Part shown: in pieces, positions 8,425 to 17,471 of the stretch | Position numbering within the stretch: position 1 is the first letter of the stretch | Layout: each line of letters opens with the position of its first letter | Assembly: GCA_022402445.1 (NCBI GenBank) | Contig: JAKRSF010000010.1 | Coordinates: 1 to 64,000, forward strand | Direction: 5' to 3' | Length of the DNA: 64,000 nt | DNA from: Cyanobacteriota bacterium | GTDB lineage: Bacteria > Cyanobacteriota > Cyanobacteriia > CACIAM-69d | Translations under genes and position numbers: made by a program | Notes under the pieces: generated by a model | Database searches by the model: none | Seen by the model: the letters and a program-made list of their open reading frames with translations, nothing else | Told to the model about the DNA's origin: nothing

Positions 8425-8451
8425 AGGGGCGATCATCGCGCGATCGCCCCT
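8425..8451 (+). terminator. HIP1-based hairpin after cpcE
   Basis: AGGGGCGATC (8425-8434) and GATCGCCCCT (8442-8451) form a perfect 10-base-pair stem with a 7-base loop, 17 bases after the cpcE stop. No T-run follows, so it may stop transcription weakly or protect the 3' end of the operon message. Confidence 0.5.
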
Positions 8452-8591
8452 AGCGCCTCCCCCAGGGGCCAGACTGGGTAATTCGGAGTTTTGATTTTGA
8501 CATGGCTTCCCAGCGGGAATTTCATCGCCGGTCAAACCCTTGCCTAGTCAAGCATTGCCAGGGCTTTTGGGGGGAGAGATGGCCCGGTCCA

Positions 8592-8619
8592 TTGCACAAT
8601 TCATATCCGTGTTTATACT
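8592..8619 (+). promoter_or_regulatory. promoter of the CRP/FNR-family regulator
   Basis: TTGCAC (8592-8597), 16 bases, TATACT (8614-8619). Transcription would begin near 8626, leaving about 33 bases before ATG 8659. This supports that start over the in-frame TTG at 8638. Confidence 0.6.
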
Positions 8620-8658
8620 GGACCTAGCGATGCCATTTTGAAAAGTCATACCCCCGCC

Positions 8659-9384
8659 ATGTATCCCCCCACCCTCCTCCCCGAAAATTCGCGACCGTTT
8701 CTGACCTGGCAGCGGGTGTTGGACTGGGCCCAGGAGCATTACCGCTGTCGCACCTTCGCCAAGGATGAACGGATTCCGACCCGCCCCGGTTTGCTCTACC
8801 TGGTGCAGCGGGGGGCCGTGCGGCTGGTGGGGGCTTCGGCGACGCCGGTGGTGGATTTAGGCGGGCTGGCGGATGAGGAGGGGGGCAGCAACCTGGAGCC
8901 GGAGGAGGCGTTTTTGGGGTTCGTGGGGCCGGGGCAACCCTTTGAGATTGTGTCCCAGTCCCCCTTTGTGCTCCAGAGCTATGCCCATGTGGAGCGCACG
9001 AATGTGCTGTGGATGTATTGGAATGACCTGGACAATTGGCCCCATTTCCGGCGGGAGGTGCTCGATGCGTTTCGCTATCAGCATCAGCGGAAGTTGCTGT
9101 GGCTGAGTACGTTGGGGCAGCGGCGGACGATTGATCGGCTGTTGGGCTATTTGACGCTGCTGGTGGAGGAGTACGGGGAGCCCTGTGAGTTGGGCTACTG
9201 TTTGCCCTGGCCGCTGACCCATGCCCAGATTGGCAGTGCGATCGGTTCGACGCGGGTGACGGTGACGCGGCTGATGGGGAAATTGCGTAAGCGCCAGTTG
9301 GTCTGTTCCCATGGGGAGAATTTGATTTGTTTGCCGACGGAGGTGCTGACCAGTGCGGTGCCTCGGGTGACGATGGAGCCCTAG
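8659..9384 (+). CDS. CRP/FNR-family transcriptional regulator
   Basis: About 241 residues. The N-terminal two-thirds is a cyclic-nucleotide-binding-like barrel (LYLVQRGAVRLVG, EEAFLGFVGPGQPFEIV). The C-terminus is a winged helix with a clear helix-turn-helix, LTHAQIGSAIGSTRVTVTRLMGKLRK (about 188-213). The effector site is not canonical for cAMP, so the ligand is unknown. The family resemblance is to cyanobacterial CRP-like proteins rather than NtcA. Its position just after cpcE, with its own promoter, raises the possibility that it senses light or nutrient state for the phycobilisome locus; that link is speculative. Confidence 0.8.
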   Translation: MYPPTLLPENSRPFLTWQRVLDWAQEHYRCRTFAKDERIPTRPGLLYLVQRGAVRLVGASATPVVDLGGLADEEGGSNLEPEEAFLGFVGPGQPFEIVSQSPFVLQSYAHVERTNVLWMYWNDLDNWPHFRREVLDAFRYQHQRKLLWLSTLGQRRTIDRLLGYLTLLVEEYGEPCELGYCLPWPLTHAQIGSAIGSTRVTVTRLMGKLRKRQLVCSHGENLICLPTEVLTSAVPRVTMEP

Positions 9385-9633
9385 GGCGTTTGGGGGGCTG
9401 GGGCGATCAAGGTGGCGGTTAATGGGTCTGCAATCTTTGGCCTGAAGTCCTTGCGCGATCGCGGATGGAGCCGGGGTGAATCTAGGGGCTGAAGTAGCTT
9501 CTCGTTTGGGGGGCTGGGACGATTTGGGTGATTGCCCCCTCCCCTTGCCCCATAAGGCTTCTGGGCAGGTTTGACGATGGCCCTAGGGCGATTGCTATCA
9601 AGGATGGGTATGGATTGATGGTGGCTACGGGCT

Positions 9634-10137
9634 ATGGATACGACCGTGGAGATGATTCCCTGTTCGCTTGAACATCTGCAAAGGCTGATGGAGGGGGCGG
9701 GGGCGTTCCAGGCGGCCTATGGGCTGCGGGTGGCGGATGGGTATTTACCGTTTGAAGGGGCGCTTCAGTACAGTTTTGAGGCGCTGGAATCTGCCCGGAT
9801 TTGGCACCCGTGGCTGCCCTATCTGTTTGTGTTTCGCCCGGATCAGATGCTGGTGGGGTTTGGGGGATTTAAGGGGGTTCCTGATGCGGAGCGGATGGTG
9901 GAGATTGGCTATTCCATTGCTCCGGCGTATCAAGGTCGAGGGTTTGCTACCTGTGCGGCGGGGCAACTGATTGAGATTGCTTGGGCGTCGGGGATGGTTG
10001 ATGGGGTGTGTGCCCATACGTTGGCGGGGGGCGATGGGTCGGTGAGGGTGCTGGAGAAGTGCGGGATGGCGAAGGTGGCGGAGGTGCTGGATCCGGAGGA
10101 TGGGGTGGTGTGGCGGTGGGTGATTGGGGCTCAATGA
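9634..10137 (+). CDS. GNAT-family N-acetyltransferase (RimJ/RimL-like)
   Basis: 167 residues. The acetyl-CoA loop is visible as IAPAYQGRGFATCAAGQLIEIAW (Q-x-x-G-x-G, near residue 97). The preceding strand is VEIGYSI, and the closing motif VRVLEKCGMAKV is typical of the RimJ/RimL-like branch. The acceptor (protein N-terminus, amino acid or small amine) cannot be inferred. It stands alone, with 249 featureless bases upstream and 170 downstream. Confidence 0.82.
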   Translation: MDTTVEMIPCSLEHLQRLMEGAGAFQAAYGLRVADGYLPFEGALQYSFEALESARIWHPWLPYLFVFRPDQMLVGFGGFKGVPDAERMVEIGYSIAPAYQGRGFATCAAGQLIEIAWASGMVDGVCAHTLAGGDGSVRVLEKCGMAKVAEVLDPEDGVVWRWVIGAQ

Positions 10138-10309
10138 TTGGGGCTGGGGTGGTGGAATGGGGGGCGATCGCGGTGGGGCGGATGGGGGGTGTTGGGGTGA
10201 GAATCAGGCAATAATGCTAAGCACGGGCGCGGGGATGGGGCGGGGCGATCGCGAGGGTCTGCCCCAGTTGGTTCCTGTGCTTGGCTAGTCCCTGTGCTTT
10301 GATGTGCTG

Positions 10310-11449
10310 ATGACCAATGCGTCGCTTGTGGACCGGGCCCGCCAAGGGGATAGCGAGGCGATCGCCCTGTTGATGAACCAGTCCCTGGAGGCCCACCGGA
10401 TTCGGGTGCGGGCCTGGTGGCAGGATCAATGTTTTCGGGTGGCGGCGGAAGGGGCGGCGGTGCCGGACCAGGATTTTTTGGTGGAGTTTGTGCGGCGGGG
10501 GATGCTGGGCCTGGGGTGCCGGACCCTGGCGCAGGTGGTGATTGAGGCGTATGGGCCGGGGGCGGCGGTGCCGGCGTGGTCGGTGCTGCTGGATCTGGTG
10601 CCGGTGCCCCTGTCGGAGGGGGGCGGAAGTTTGCGGGATGCGCCGGAGCGGCCGGTGCCGGATGCGCGGTTGCGGGTGCCGGTGGAGACGGGGGCGAGGC
10701 CGGGGCGGCCGGGGGCGCGGGTGGCGACGGCGGTGCGGCGGCCGGGGCCGATGGTGACGCGGTTGCGCCGATCGCCGGGGCGGTGGGGGCTGTTTGCGGT
10801 GGCGCTGGTGAGTGCGATCGCGATCGCGGTCCTGGTGCGGCTGTGTTTGGTGATGCTGGCGGAATCGACGGTGTACCGGGCTCCGTTTGTGGGGGATGTG
10901 CTCCACAGTTTGGAGGTGGCGGAGTTTTTGAATTTGTTGTCCTTTGCGGTGCTGGGGATGGGGATGGGGCTGGTGGCGGCGATCGCGCGATCGCCGTGGG
11001 GTTGGCGGCTGGCGGGGGGGCTGACGATCGCCCTGGTGCCGCTGCTGTTTGCCCTGAGTCCGATGGTGCGCCACCACCTGTGGATCGAGGCGATCGCGGC
11101 GGATCGGGCCATGCCGGTGGTGCAGGTGCAGGGGGTGGCGAATGGGTTTCTGCGCGATCACGTGGGGGACGGGGGCCTGTGGGGGTTTTATCGCTACACG
11201 GCCCAGTCCGCGATCGTGCCGGTGACCGCTGAGGAAATGCAAACGGCGGCAACCCTCGATCAGCAGGTGAATACCCTCCTGGCGGGGCTGTTGCGGCAAG
11301 AGGGCGATCGCGTGGCCCGGTGGATGGAGTGGGGCAGTTGGGGCCTGCGGTTTTTCTACTTCATGGTGGCGGCGGCCTCGGCCCTGTCCCACTTCCGGCG
11401 GGGGATGCGTCTGGGGTGGCGCTGGTTCCAAACCCCGGCGGGCGGCTAA
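10310..11449 (+). CDS. cyanobacterial membrane protein with a conserved N-terminal cytoplasmic domain
   Basis: About 379 residues. The first 100 residues (AIALLMNQSLEAHRIRVRAWW, VPDQDFLVEFVRRGMLGLG, VPAWSVLLDL) resemble a small domain that cyanobacteria attach to unrelated C-terminal parts. A Pro/Arg/Gly linker follows (about 105-155), then about four membrane helices (FAVALVSAIAIAVLVRLC, LLSFAVLGMGMGLVAAI, GLTIALVPLLFAL, FFYFMVAAASAL). ATG 10310 is preferred over GTG 10304. The function is unknown and the domain recognition is from memory. Confidence 0.6.
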   Translation: MTNASLVDRARQGDSEAIALLMNQSLEAHRIRVRAWWQDQCFRVAAEGAAVPDQDFLVEFVRRGMLGLGCRTLAQVVIEAYGPGAAVPAWSVLLDLVPVPLSEGGGSLRDAPERPVPDARLRVPVETGARPGRPGARVATAVRRPGPMVTRLRRSPGRWGLFAVALVSAIAIAVLVRLCLVMLAESTVYRAPFVGDVLHSLEVAEFLNLLSFAVLGMGMGLVAAIARSPWGWRLAGGLTIALVPLLFALSPMVRHHLWIEAIAADRAMPVVQVQGVANGFLRDHVGDGGLWGFYRYTAQSAIVPVTAEEMQTAATLDQQVNTLLAGLLRQEGDRVARWMEWGSWGLRFFYFMVAAASALSHFRRGMRLGWRWFQTPAGG

Positions 11450-11597
11450 GTTTCCCGTTAATCCTTAAAATCATCATCAACTAAACCCCGCCCCCGCTGG
11501 CTGTTGATCCCCTGGCCTTGGCTTGCTCTGGCCTGCCTTGGCGTAACCGTTTCGGCCCGATCGCGAAACCCTAACCCCTAAAGGAGAGTTGAGAAGA

Positions 11598-13514
11598 ATG
11601 GCGGACCTCGTGCTGGATGTGCGTGATTTGACCGTGGTGTTTCAGGGCGATCGCGGCACCGTCACGGCGGTCGATGGCATTTCCTTTCGGCTTGAGCGGG
11701 GGCGCACCCTGGGGCTGGTGGGGGAGTCGGGGTCGGGCAAATCCGTGACGGCCCTGGCGATTATGGGCCTGGTGGCGGATAACGGGACGGTGGCGGGGCG
11801 GCTGCAATTTTTGGATTCGGGGTCTGGGGCGGGGCAAGATTTGCTGACCTTGACGGAGGTGCAGCGGCAGGGCTATCGCGGGCGGCGCATTGCCATGGTG
11901 TTCCAGGAGCCCATGAGTGCCCTCAATCCGGTCTATACCTGCGGGTTTCAGCTACTGGAAGCGTTGCGGCAACACCGGGCGATCGCGGCGGCGGAGGCCC
12001 TGAAGATGGCGGCGGCGCTGTTGCAGGAGGTGCGGCTTTTGCCGTCGGATGAGGAATTGGTGGCGCGATCGCGGCGGGAGTTGGGCCTTGCGTCGGAGGA
12101 GTCGGACACGGAAACTCGCAGCGTGCGTGAGGCGATCGCCCGGCGGGTGAACCAACAGAAGCGGGAATTGCTAGATCGCTACCCCCACCAACTGTCCGGC
12201 GGGCAACTGCAACGGCTGACGATCGCCATGGCCCTGGCGGGGGATCCGGCGATTTTGATTGCGGATGAGCCGACGACGGCGTTGGATGTGACGGTGCAGG
12301 CGTCGATTTTGAAACTGCTGAAGGAATTGCGCGATCGCCGGGGCATGGCGATGCTGTTTGTCACCCACGATCTGGGGGTGGTGGCGGACATTGCCGATGA
12401 GGTGGCGGTGATGAATCGCGGGCGGATCGTGGAGGCGGGGCCGGTGGCGGAGATTTTTAGCCAGCCCCAGGATCCCTATACCCAAGGGCTGCTGGCCTGT
12501 CGTCCCAATCCCCACCGCACGGCGGCACGGCTGCTGACGGTGGCGGATTTTGTGGCCCAGCGCAATGGATCCGGTGGGGCGGATCTGGCGGATCAAAGCT
12601 GTCCTGCTCCCGCATCAGCCCTGGAGCCGATCGCGGATGGGCCTGAACCGGCTGGATCTGAATCGGCAGAAGGGGACGGGCGATCGCCGCTGCTGTCGGT
12701 GCGGCAACTGCGGGTGACCTATCCCGTGCGGGGGGCGTGGGGGCAAACGCGGCGCTATGTGATGGCCGTCAATGGGGTGTCCTTCGACCTCTTTCCGGGG
12801 GAAACCCTGGGGCTGGTGGGGGAGTCGGGCTGTGGGAAAAGCACCCTGTCGCGGGCGATTTTGCGGCTGGTGAATGCGTCGGAGGGGCGGGTGTATTTTG
12901 ATGGGCAAGACGTGTTTGCCCTGCGGGGGGCGGCCCTGCGGCGGCTGCGGCAGGATTTGCAGATTGTGTTTCAGGATCCCTTTGGGTCGCTGGATCCACG
13001 GCTGCGGGTGGGGGCGGCGATCGCGGAACCGTTGACGATCCATCGCCCCGACTGGTCCACAAAACGGCGGCGCGATCGCGTGGCGGAACTCCTAGAGCGC
13101 GTTGGGTTGGAGGCGTCCAGTGGCGATCGTTTCCCCCACGAATTTTCCGGCGGCCAGCGGCAGCGCATCTGCATCGCCCGAGCCTTGGCCCTCAATCCCC
13201 GCTGCATCATTTGCGATGAGTCCGTGTCGGCCCTGGATGTGTCCGTGCAGGCCCAGGTGCTCAATCTGCTGAAGGATTTGCAGGCGGAATTGGGGCTGGC
13301 CTATCTGTTCATTTCCCATGACCTGAGCGTGGTCAAGTTCATGAGCGATCGCATCGCCGTGATGAAGGATGGGCGCATTGAGGAACTGGGGACGGCCCAC
13401 CAGGTCTATTTCCAACCCCAGCAGCCCTACACCCAAACCCTGATCGCGGCGGTGCCGACGGTGGATCTCGATCGCCTGCGCCAGCGTCAGCATCGGGGCG
13501 ATCGCGCCAGCTAG
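11598..13514 (+). CDS. fused double ABC ATPase of a peptide/nickel-type importer (DppD-DppF-like)
   Basis: About 638 residues with two complete nucleotide-binding domains. Domain 1 has Walker A GESGSGKS, signature LSGGQLQR and Walker B ILIADEPTTALD. Domain 2 has GESGCGKS, FSGGQRQR and IICDESVSALD. This is the YejF/GsiA arrangement for oligopeptide-type importers. A charged linker (about 320-355) joins the halves. AAGGAG at 11581-11586 precedes the start. No permease or binding-protein gene lies beside it; another ATPase of the same class is at 14250 on the opposite strand. The transported compound is unknown. Confidence 0.9.
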   Translation: MADLVLDVRDLTVVFQGDRGTVTAVDGISFRLERGRTLGLVGESGSGKSVTALAIMGLVADNGTVAGRLQFLDSGSGAGQDLLTLTEVQRQGYRGRRIAMVFQEPMSALNPVYTCGFQLLEALRQHRAIAAAEALKMAAALLQEVRLLPSDEELVARSRRELGLASEESDTETRSVREAIARRVNQQKRELLDRYPHQLSGGQLQRLTIAMALAGDPAILIADEPTTALDVTVQASILKLLKELRDRRGMAMLFVTHDLGVVADIADEVAVMNRGRIVEAGPVAEIFSQPQDPYTQGLLACRPNPHRTAARLLTVADFVAQRNGSGGADLADQSCPAPASALEPIADGPEPAGSESAEGDGRSPLLSVRQLRVTYPVRGAWGQTRRYVMAVNGVSFDLFPGETLGLVGESGCGKSTLSRAILRLVNASEGRVYFDGQDVFALRGAALRRLRQDLQIVFQDPFGSLDPRLRVGAAIAEPLTIHRPDWSTKRRRDRVAELLERVGLEASSGDRFPHEFSGGQRQRICIARALALNPRCIICDESVSALDVSVQAQVLNLLKDLQAELGLAYLFISHDLSVVKFMSDRIAVMKDGRIEELGTAHQVYFQPQQPYTQTLIAAVPTVDLDRLRQRQHRGDRAS

Positions 13515-13909
13515 GGCCGAGATCAGGACTGAGAACCTAGAAAAGGCACCGCGTCAAGGGATTTAGGAAAATTTGGATCATTGGTCGCAATTTGGATCGA
13601 TTCTGCAAGGGGCGATCGCGAATCGCAGCACATTGCAACCGACGATCGCGGGGGGGCGAGCCGTTGCTCCCGTGGCTGTAAATCCCCCTATCGAGGCCCG
13701 CCCAGCTTTAGAAAAAGTCGCTAACCTAAAGGGTAATCAATGGCTTGATTAAGACGCGGTGAAGCGGACGGAATTTTCAGGGCTTTGGGGTGGGCCGCGC
13801 GATCGCGGTGATCCCCGGCCCCATTGACCCCATTGCTCTGGCAAACCCAGCTCAACCGCTGACGCAATCAGCAACTGAAATCGTTGTTTCATGAGGCAGC
13901 CGACGGGTT
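13515..13909 (+). other. intergenic region with two inverted repeats
   Basis: 395 bases without a gene. The middle is A+T-richer than its surroundings and carries two inverted repeats close together: CTTTAG (13706-13711) with CTAAAG (13726-13731), and TAATCAA (13734-13740) with TTGATTA (13745-13751) around TGGC. They sit about 160-200 bases before the small basic protein gene and could be operator sites or leader structure for it. I see no convincing promoter hexamers. Confidence 0.5.
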
Positions 13910-14113
13910 ATGAAACGCACATCTACGGACGCGATCCAAACTTGGGATGATGCAAACGATTTGGACGTTTTGGTGGTGGATAAGCGATCGGGCAAGCGGG
14001 CCAATGCGGCCAAGGCGCGCCGACGCAATCGCCGCTACGGTAAACGGCTGTTGAATGTGCAATTGCGGGCGAATCAGACGGAAAGTTTTGATGATTGGGA
14101 GGATCTAGCCTAG
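13910..14113 (+). CDS. small basic protein, conserved-looking, unknown function
   Basis: 67 residues. The centre is strongly basic (VDKRSGKRANAAKARRRNRRYGKRLLNVQLRANQ) between acidic ends (TWDDANDLD, DDWEDLA). No family is recognised. The composition suggests RNA or DNA binding, as in small ribosome- or nucleoid-associated proteins. Support for it being real: an ATG start, balanced composition unlike the shadow frames, a clean intergenic setting and A+T-rich inverted repeats upstream. It runs convergent to the ABC ATPase gene at 14250. Confidence 0.6.
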   Translation: MKRTSTDAIQTWDDANDLDVLVVDKRSGKRANAAKARRRNRRYGKRLLNVQLRANQTESFDDWEDLA

Positions 14114-14249
14114 GACTTTTCCAGGTATTTTGATCGCGCTTTATTCAGCGGTTTATGTGGGCGCTCTGGGGGTGGATTGATCCAGTTCATCCAATTCCCG
14201 GAGCGTTTGCCGTTGGGGCCGAAATTGGCCGTCTGTGAACGTTGATGGA

Positions 14250-15269
14250 TCAGGCGGCGCGATCGCGCGGTTCCCCCAGGGTTGGCAGGGCTTCGATCGG
14301 GAGCCAGCAGGCGGCTTGGTGGATGTGGCCGGGGCGATCGCCTTTGGTTTCTAGGGGGGGCCGTTCCTGGTGGCAGCGATCGCGAACCACGGGGCAGCGG
14401 GCCGCAAAGGGGCAGCCCTGCGGGTAATCAATCAAATCCGGCGGAAATCCGGGGATGGCGATGAGGCGATCGCGGGGCCGATCCAAACGCGGCAAACTGT
14501 TGAGCAAACCGATCGTGTAGGGATGGCGGGGGGCGCGGTAGAGCTCATCGCGCTGCGCCACCTCCACCACCTGACCGGCATACATGACCACCACGCGATC
14601 GGCCAGCCCCGCCAGCAGGGCCAGATCGTGGGTGATCCACAGGGTCGCCATGCCCAAGTCCCGCTGCAATTCCTGCACCAGTTCGACGATTTGCGCCTGC
14701 ACGGTCACATCCAACGCCGTCGTCGGTTCATCGGCGATCAATAAATCCGGTTCGCAGGCCAGGGCCATGGCGATCGCGAGGCGCTGGCGCATGCCGCCGG
14801 AAAATTGGTGGGGATATTGGTTCAGCCGCTCCGCCCCCGAGGGAATGCCCACGCGATCAAGCCACGCGATCGCCCGCTGTTGGGCCGCGTCCCGATCGAG
14901 CTTCAGATGTCGCCGCAGGCCCTCCGTCAACTGTCGCCCCACCGTCAGGACCGGATTGAGCGCCGTCATCGGATCCTGAAACACCAACCCAATGCGCCGT
15001 CCCCGAATATCCCGCAGCGATCGCTCCGGCAGTCGCAGCAGATCCACCCCGTCAAAATTCGCCGTGCCCCCGGTCACCCGTCCCGGCGGCGACGCAATCA
15101 GGCCCAGAATCGAGAGCATCGTCACGCTTTTGCCCGACCCCGACTCCCCCACAATCCCCAGGGTTTCCCCCGCCGCCACCTCGAAACTGACGCCATTGAC
15201 CGCCTGGACCGTGCCCTCGGGCGTCGAAAACTGGGTTTTGAGATCGCGGACGCTCAGGAGGGGGGCCAT
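14250..15269 (-). CDS. oligopeptide-type ABC transporter ATPase (OppD/DppD-like)
   Basis: 339 residues. Walker A is GESGSGKS, signature FSGGMRQR, Walker B LLIADEPTTALD and the switch His is in WITHDLA. The C-terminal oligopeptide/dipeptide extension has the cysteine pattern CPFAARCPVVRDRC. ATG 15269 (MAPLLSVRDL) is chosen; longer in-frame versions add a Pro/Gln-rich stretch with no homology look. Like the fused ATPase at 11598, it has no permease neighbour, so it must serve membrane parts encoded elsewhere. It is convergent with the small basic protein gene. Confidence 0.9.
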   Translation of the reverse strand: MAPLLSVRDLKTQFSTPEGTVQAVNGVSFEVAAGETLGIVGESGSGKSVTMLSILGLIASPPGRVTGGTANFDGVDLLRLPERSLRDIRGRRIGLVFQDPMTALNPVLTVGRQLTEGLRRHLKLDRDAAQQRAIAWLDRVGIPSGAERLNQYPHQFSGGMRQRLAIAMALACEPDLLIADEPTTALDVTVQAQIVELVQELQRDLGMATLWITHDLALLAGLADRVVVMYAGQVVEVAQRDELYRAPRHPYTIGLLNSLPRLDRPRDRLIAIPGFPPDLIDYPQGCPFAARCPVVRDRCHQERPPLETKGDRPGHIHQAACWLPIEALPTLGEPRDRAA

Positions 15270-15409
15270 GGGCTGGGGCTGGGGGAGTTTGGGGGAAATT
15301 GGGGAATTTGCCCTAAAGGATAGCGTCTGAACCCGGCGCGATCGCACCCTCAATCCTTGGGGTATGGCCTTTGACGGGGCTTGGCCGCGATCGCTATGAC
15401 TGGATTGAA

Positions 15410-15919
15410 ATGAGCAGAATTTTGATCCGCCCCATGCCTAACGCCCAACGGTTTGCTCAATTGGCCCTTTTGGCCCCCATCGCCCTAGCAATGGCCCTCG
15501 ATCGCCCCGCGATCGCCCATCCCGAACCCGCCCCCGTTCCCCGAGAATGTCGCGCGCAACTGGTCGAAAACCCTGACCCAAACCAGGGCTACGAATTTAT
15601 CGAAGAGAACAACTGCCCCATTCTGACCGGCACCTTCAGCGATGGGGAATGGGACGTGACCTTGGGGCTGTGGGAACCGGGGGCCTATCTGTATCGCCAC
15701 CACAACCGCCGCACGGGGGAGCGGATGGAAATTATTGATTTCCTGATCTTCGGCACCACGGAACGGACCCACTACAGCTTTGCCCATGAGGGGGTTCGCC
15801 ATGTGGTGACCTTCCGGCGGGAAGACCCGGACTGGATTCGCCTAGAAATTTTCCACCCGGAGACCCATCGCCGCCTCCTCAACCGGTTGCTACGGCGATC
15901 GCGTAACCCTCTATCATGA
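15410..15919 (+). CDS. exported protein of unknown function
   Basis: About 169 residues. The N-terminal hydrophobic stretch (FAQLALLAPIALAMAL) followed by a probable cut near AIA-HPEP looks like a Sec signal peptide. The mature part has two cysteines (PRECRAQL, ENNCPILTG) that could form a disulfide, then beta-rich sequence. No family is recognised. The start could be ATG 15410 or ATG 15434; the latter gives a tighter signal peptide. It precedes pyrE by 49 bases on the same strand. Confidence 0.65.
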   Translation: MSRILIRPMPNAQRFAQLALLAPIALAMALDRPAIAHPEPAPVPRECRAQLVENPDPNQGYEFIEENNCPILTGTFSDGEWDVTLGLWEPGAYLYRHHNRRTGERMEIIDFLIFGTTERTHYSFAHEGVRHVVTFRREDPDWIRLEIFHPETHRRLLNRLLRRSRNPLS

Positions 15920-15968
15920 GTCACCGAGACAAAACCCTGCTGGACCGGATCGATACGGACCTTTTTAC

Positions 15969-16580
15969 ATGAGCCTTTCCATGACGAACTGGGCCGCGAT
16001 CGCGGACCTGCCCACCCTGCGCGATCGCCTGCTGACCCTGCTGTGTGAGCGGGCCTATCGGGAGGGGGATTTTACGCTCTCGTCGGGGCAGCCCAGCCGC
16101 TACTACATCAATTGCAAACCGGTGACGCTGCACCCTGAGGGGGCCTTGGCGATCGGGCGGCTGCTGCGCGATCGCCTGCCTAGCGACACCGATGCGGTGG
16201 CGGGCCTGACCCTGGGGGCGGATCCGATCGTGTCGGCGGTGAGCGTCGTCTCTGCCCTGGCGGATGCGCCGATTAATGCCCTGATCGTCCGCAAGGAGGC
16301 CAAGGGCCACGGCACGATGGACTACATCGAAGGGCCAACCCTCAAGGCCGGGGCGACGGTGGTGGTGCTGGAAGATGTGGTGACCACGGGGAATTCGGCC
16401 CTGAAGGCGGTCGATCGCCTGGTGGCGGCGGGGTATCGGGTCGATCGCGTCCTGGCGATTGTGGATCGGCAGCAGGGGGGCGCGGAACTCTACCGCGATC
16501 GCGGCCTTGCCTTTGAGGCCCTGTTCCGGCGCGAGGAATTGAGCGATCGCTGGGCCACGCTCCAGGCATCCCAAAGCTAA
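15969..16580 (+). CDS. pyrE: orotate phosphoribosyltransferase
   Basis: 203 residues. FTLSSGQPSRYYINCKPVTLHPEGA, then the flexible-loop lysines in VRKEAKGHGT, and the PRPP-binding motif VVVLEDVVTTGNSAL near residues 133-147 define PyrE. The enzyme converts orotate and PRPP to OMP in pyrimidine synthesis. Two ATGs (15969 and 15981) are possible. fabG follows 73 bases later on the same strand. Confidence 0.95.
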   Translation: MSLSMTNWAAIADLPTLRDRLLTLLCERAYREGDFTLSSGQPSRYYINCKPVTLHPEGALAIGRLLRDRLPSDTDAVAGLTLGADPIVSAVSVVSALADAPINALIVRKEAKGHGTMDYIEGPTLKAGATVVVLEDVVTTGNSALKAVDRLVAAGYRVDRVLAIVDRQQGGAELYRDRGLAFEALFRREELSDRWATLQASQS

Positions 16581-16653
16581 GGTTCGTTTCCGCTATTCCT
16601 GAAATTTTTCCAACCTTTTTCCAACCCTCGTTTTGCAATTGGAGTCAATCCCC

Positions 16654-17406
16654 GTGACCACGCAACTGTTGACCGATCAAGTGGCCGTGATTACCGGCGC
16701 ATCCCGAGGCATTGGCCGCGCCACCGCGATCGCCCTGGCAACCGAAGGGGCCAAGGTGGTGATCAATTACGCCGCCTCTAGCGCCGCCGCTGAATCCCTC
16801 GTGGCGGAAATTAGCGAACTGGGGGGCCACGCGATCGCCGTGAAGGCCGATGTGTCGAAATCGGACGAGGTGGACGCCCTGGTGAAAGCCACCCAGGACG
16901 TCTTTGGGGGCCGCATTGACGTGTGGGTGAACAACGCCGGCATCACCCGCGATACCCTGCTCCTGCGGATGAAGCTGGAGGACTGGCAGGCGGTGATGGA
17001 CCTCAACCTCACGGGGGTGTTCCTCTGCACCAAGGCCGTCAGCAAAATCATGCTCAAGCAGCGATCGGGCCGCATCATCAACATCGCCTCCGTGGCGGGG
17101 CAAATGGGCAACCCCGGTCAGGCGAACTACAGCGCCACCAAGGCCGGTGTGATTGGCTTCACGAAAACCGTGGCGAAGGAGTTGGCGAATCGCGGCATCA
17201 CCGTCAATGCCGTCGCTCCGGGTTTTATTACGACGGACATGACCGAGGGCCTCGCGGCGGAGGAAATCCTAAAATTCATTCCCCTCAACCGCTACGGTAA
17301 ACCCGAAGAGGTGGCGGGGGCGATTCGCTTCCTGGCGGCGGATCCGGCGGCGGCCTACATCACCGGCCAAACCCTCAATGTGGATGGCGGTATGGTGATG
17401 GCCTAG
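16654..17406 (+). CDS. fabG: 3-oxoacyl-[acyl-carrier-protein] reductase
   Basis: 250 residues of classical short-chain dehydrogenase. The cofactor loop is [10 protein letters not shown], then NNAGIT, catalytic Ser in [10 protein letters not shown], Tyr-Lys in YSATKAG, and the C-terminus ends in [11 protein letters not shown] as in FabG. It reduces 3-ketoacyl-ACP with NADPH in fatty-acid elongation. GTG 16654 is preferred, with TTGGAG at 16639-16644 as ribosome site; TTG 16633 adds seven residues. It is convergent with the oxoprolinase gene 65 bases away. Confidence 0.95.
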   Translation: MTTQLLTDQVAVITGASRGIGRATAIALATEGAKVVINYAASSAAAESLVAEISELGGHAIAVKADVSKSDEVDALVKATQDVFGGRIDVWVNNAGITRDTLLLRMKLEDWQAVMDLNLTGVFLCTKAVSKIMLKQRSGRIINIASVAGQMGNPGQANYSATKAGVIGFTKTVAKELANRGITVNAVAPGFITTDMTEGLAAEEILKFIPLNRYGKPEEVAGAIRFLAADPAAAYITGQTLNVDGGMVMA

Positions 17407-17442
17407 GCGGCAGGGGCTGGGCCGGTGGGGGCTGGGTGGGGG

Positions 17443-17458
17443 AACCCCGCCCCTACGG
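17443..17458. repeat. 16-base interspersed repeat, copy 1
   Basis: AACCCCGCCCCTACGG lies in the short convergent gap between fabG and the oxoprolinase gene. An identical copy is at 54104-54119 after the sigma-factor gene. Both are preceded by G-rich sequence able to pair with the CCCC tracts, so each copy may be the right arm of a hairpin. Confidence 0.6.
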
Positions 17459-17471
17459 TGTTGCCAGGGTT

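Noticed and set aside
10131-11431. Two long minus-strand frames opposite the membrane protein
   Set aside because: One is mostly Pro/Ala/Ser, the other His/Arg/Pro; both are shadows of a G+C-rich gene with normal helices on the plus strand.
14242-15330. Plus-strand frames across the OppD-like ATPase gene
   Set aside because: They lack motifs, whereas the minus strand has Walker A, signature and Walker B in order.
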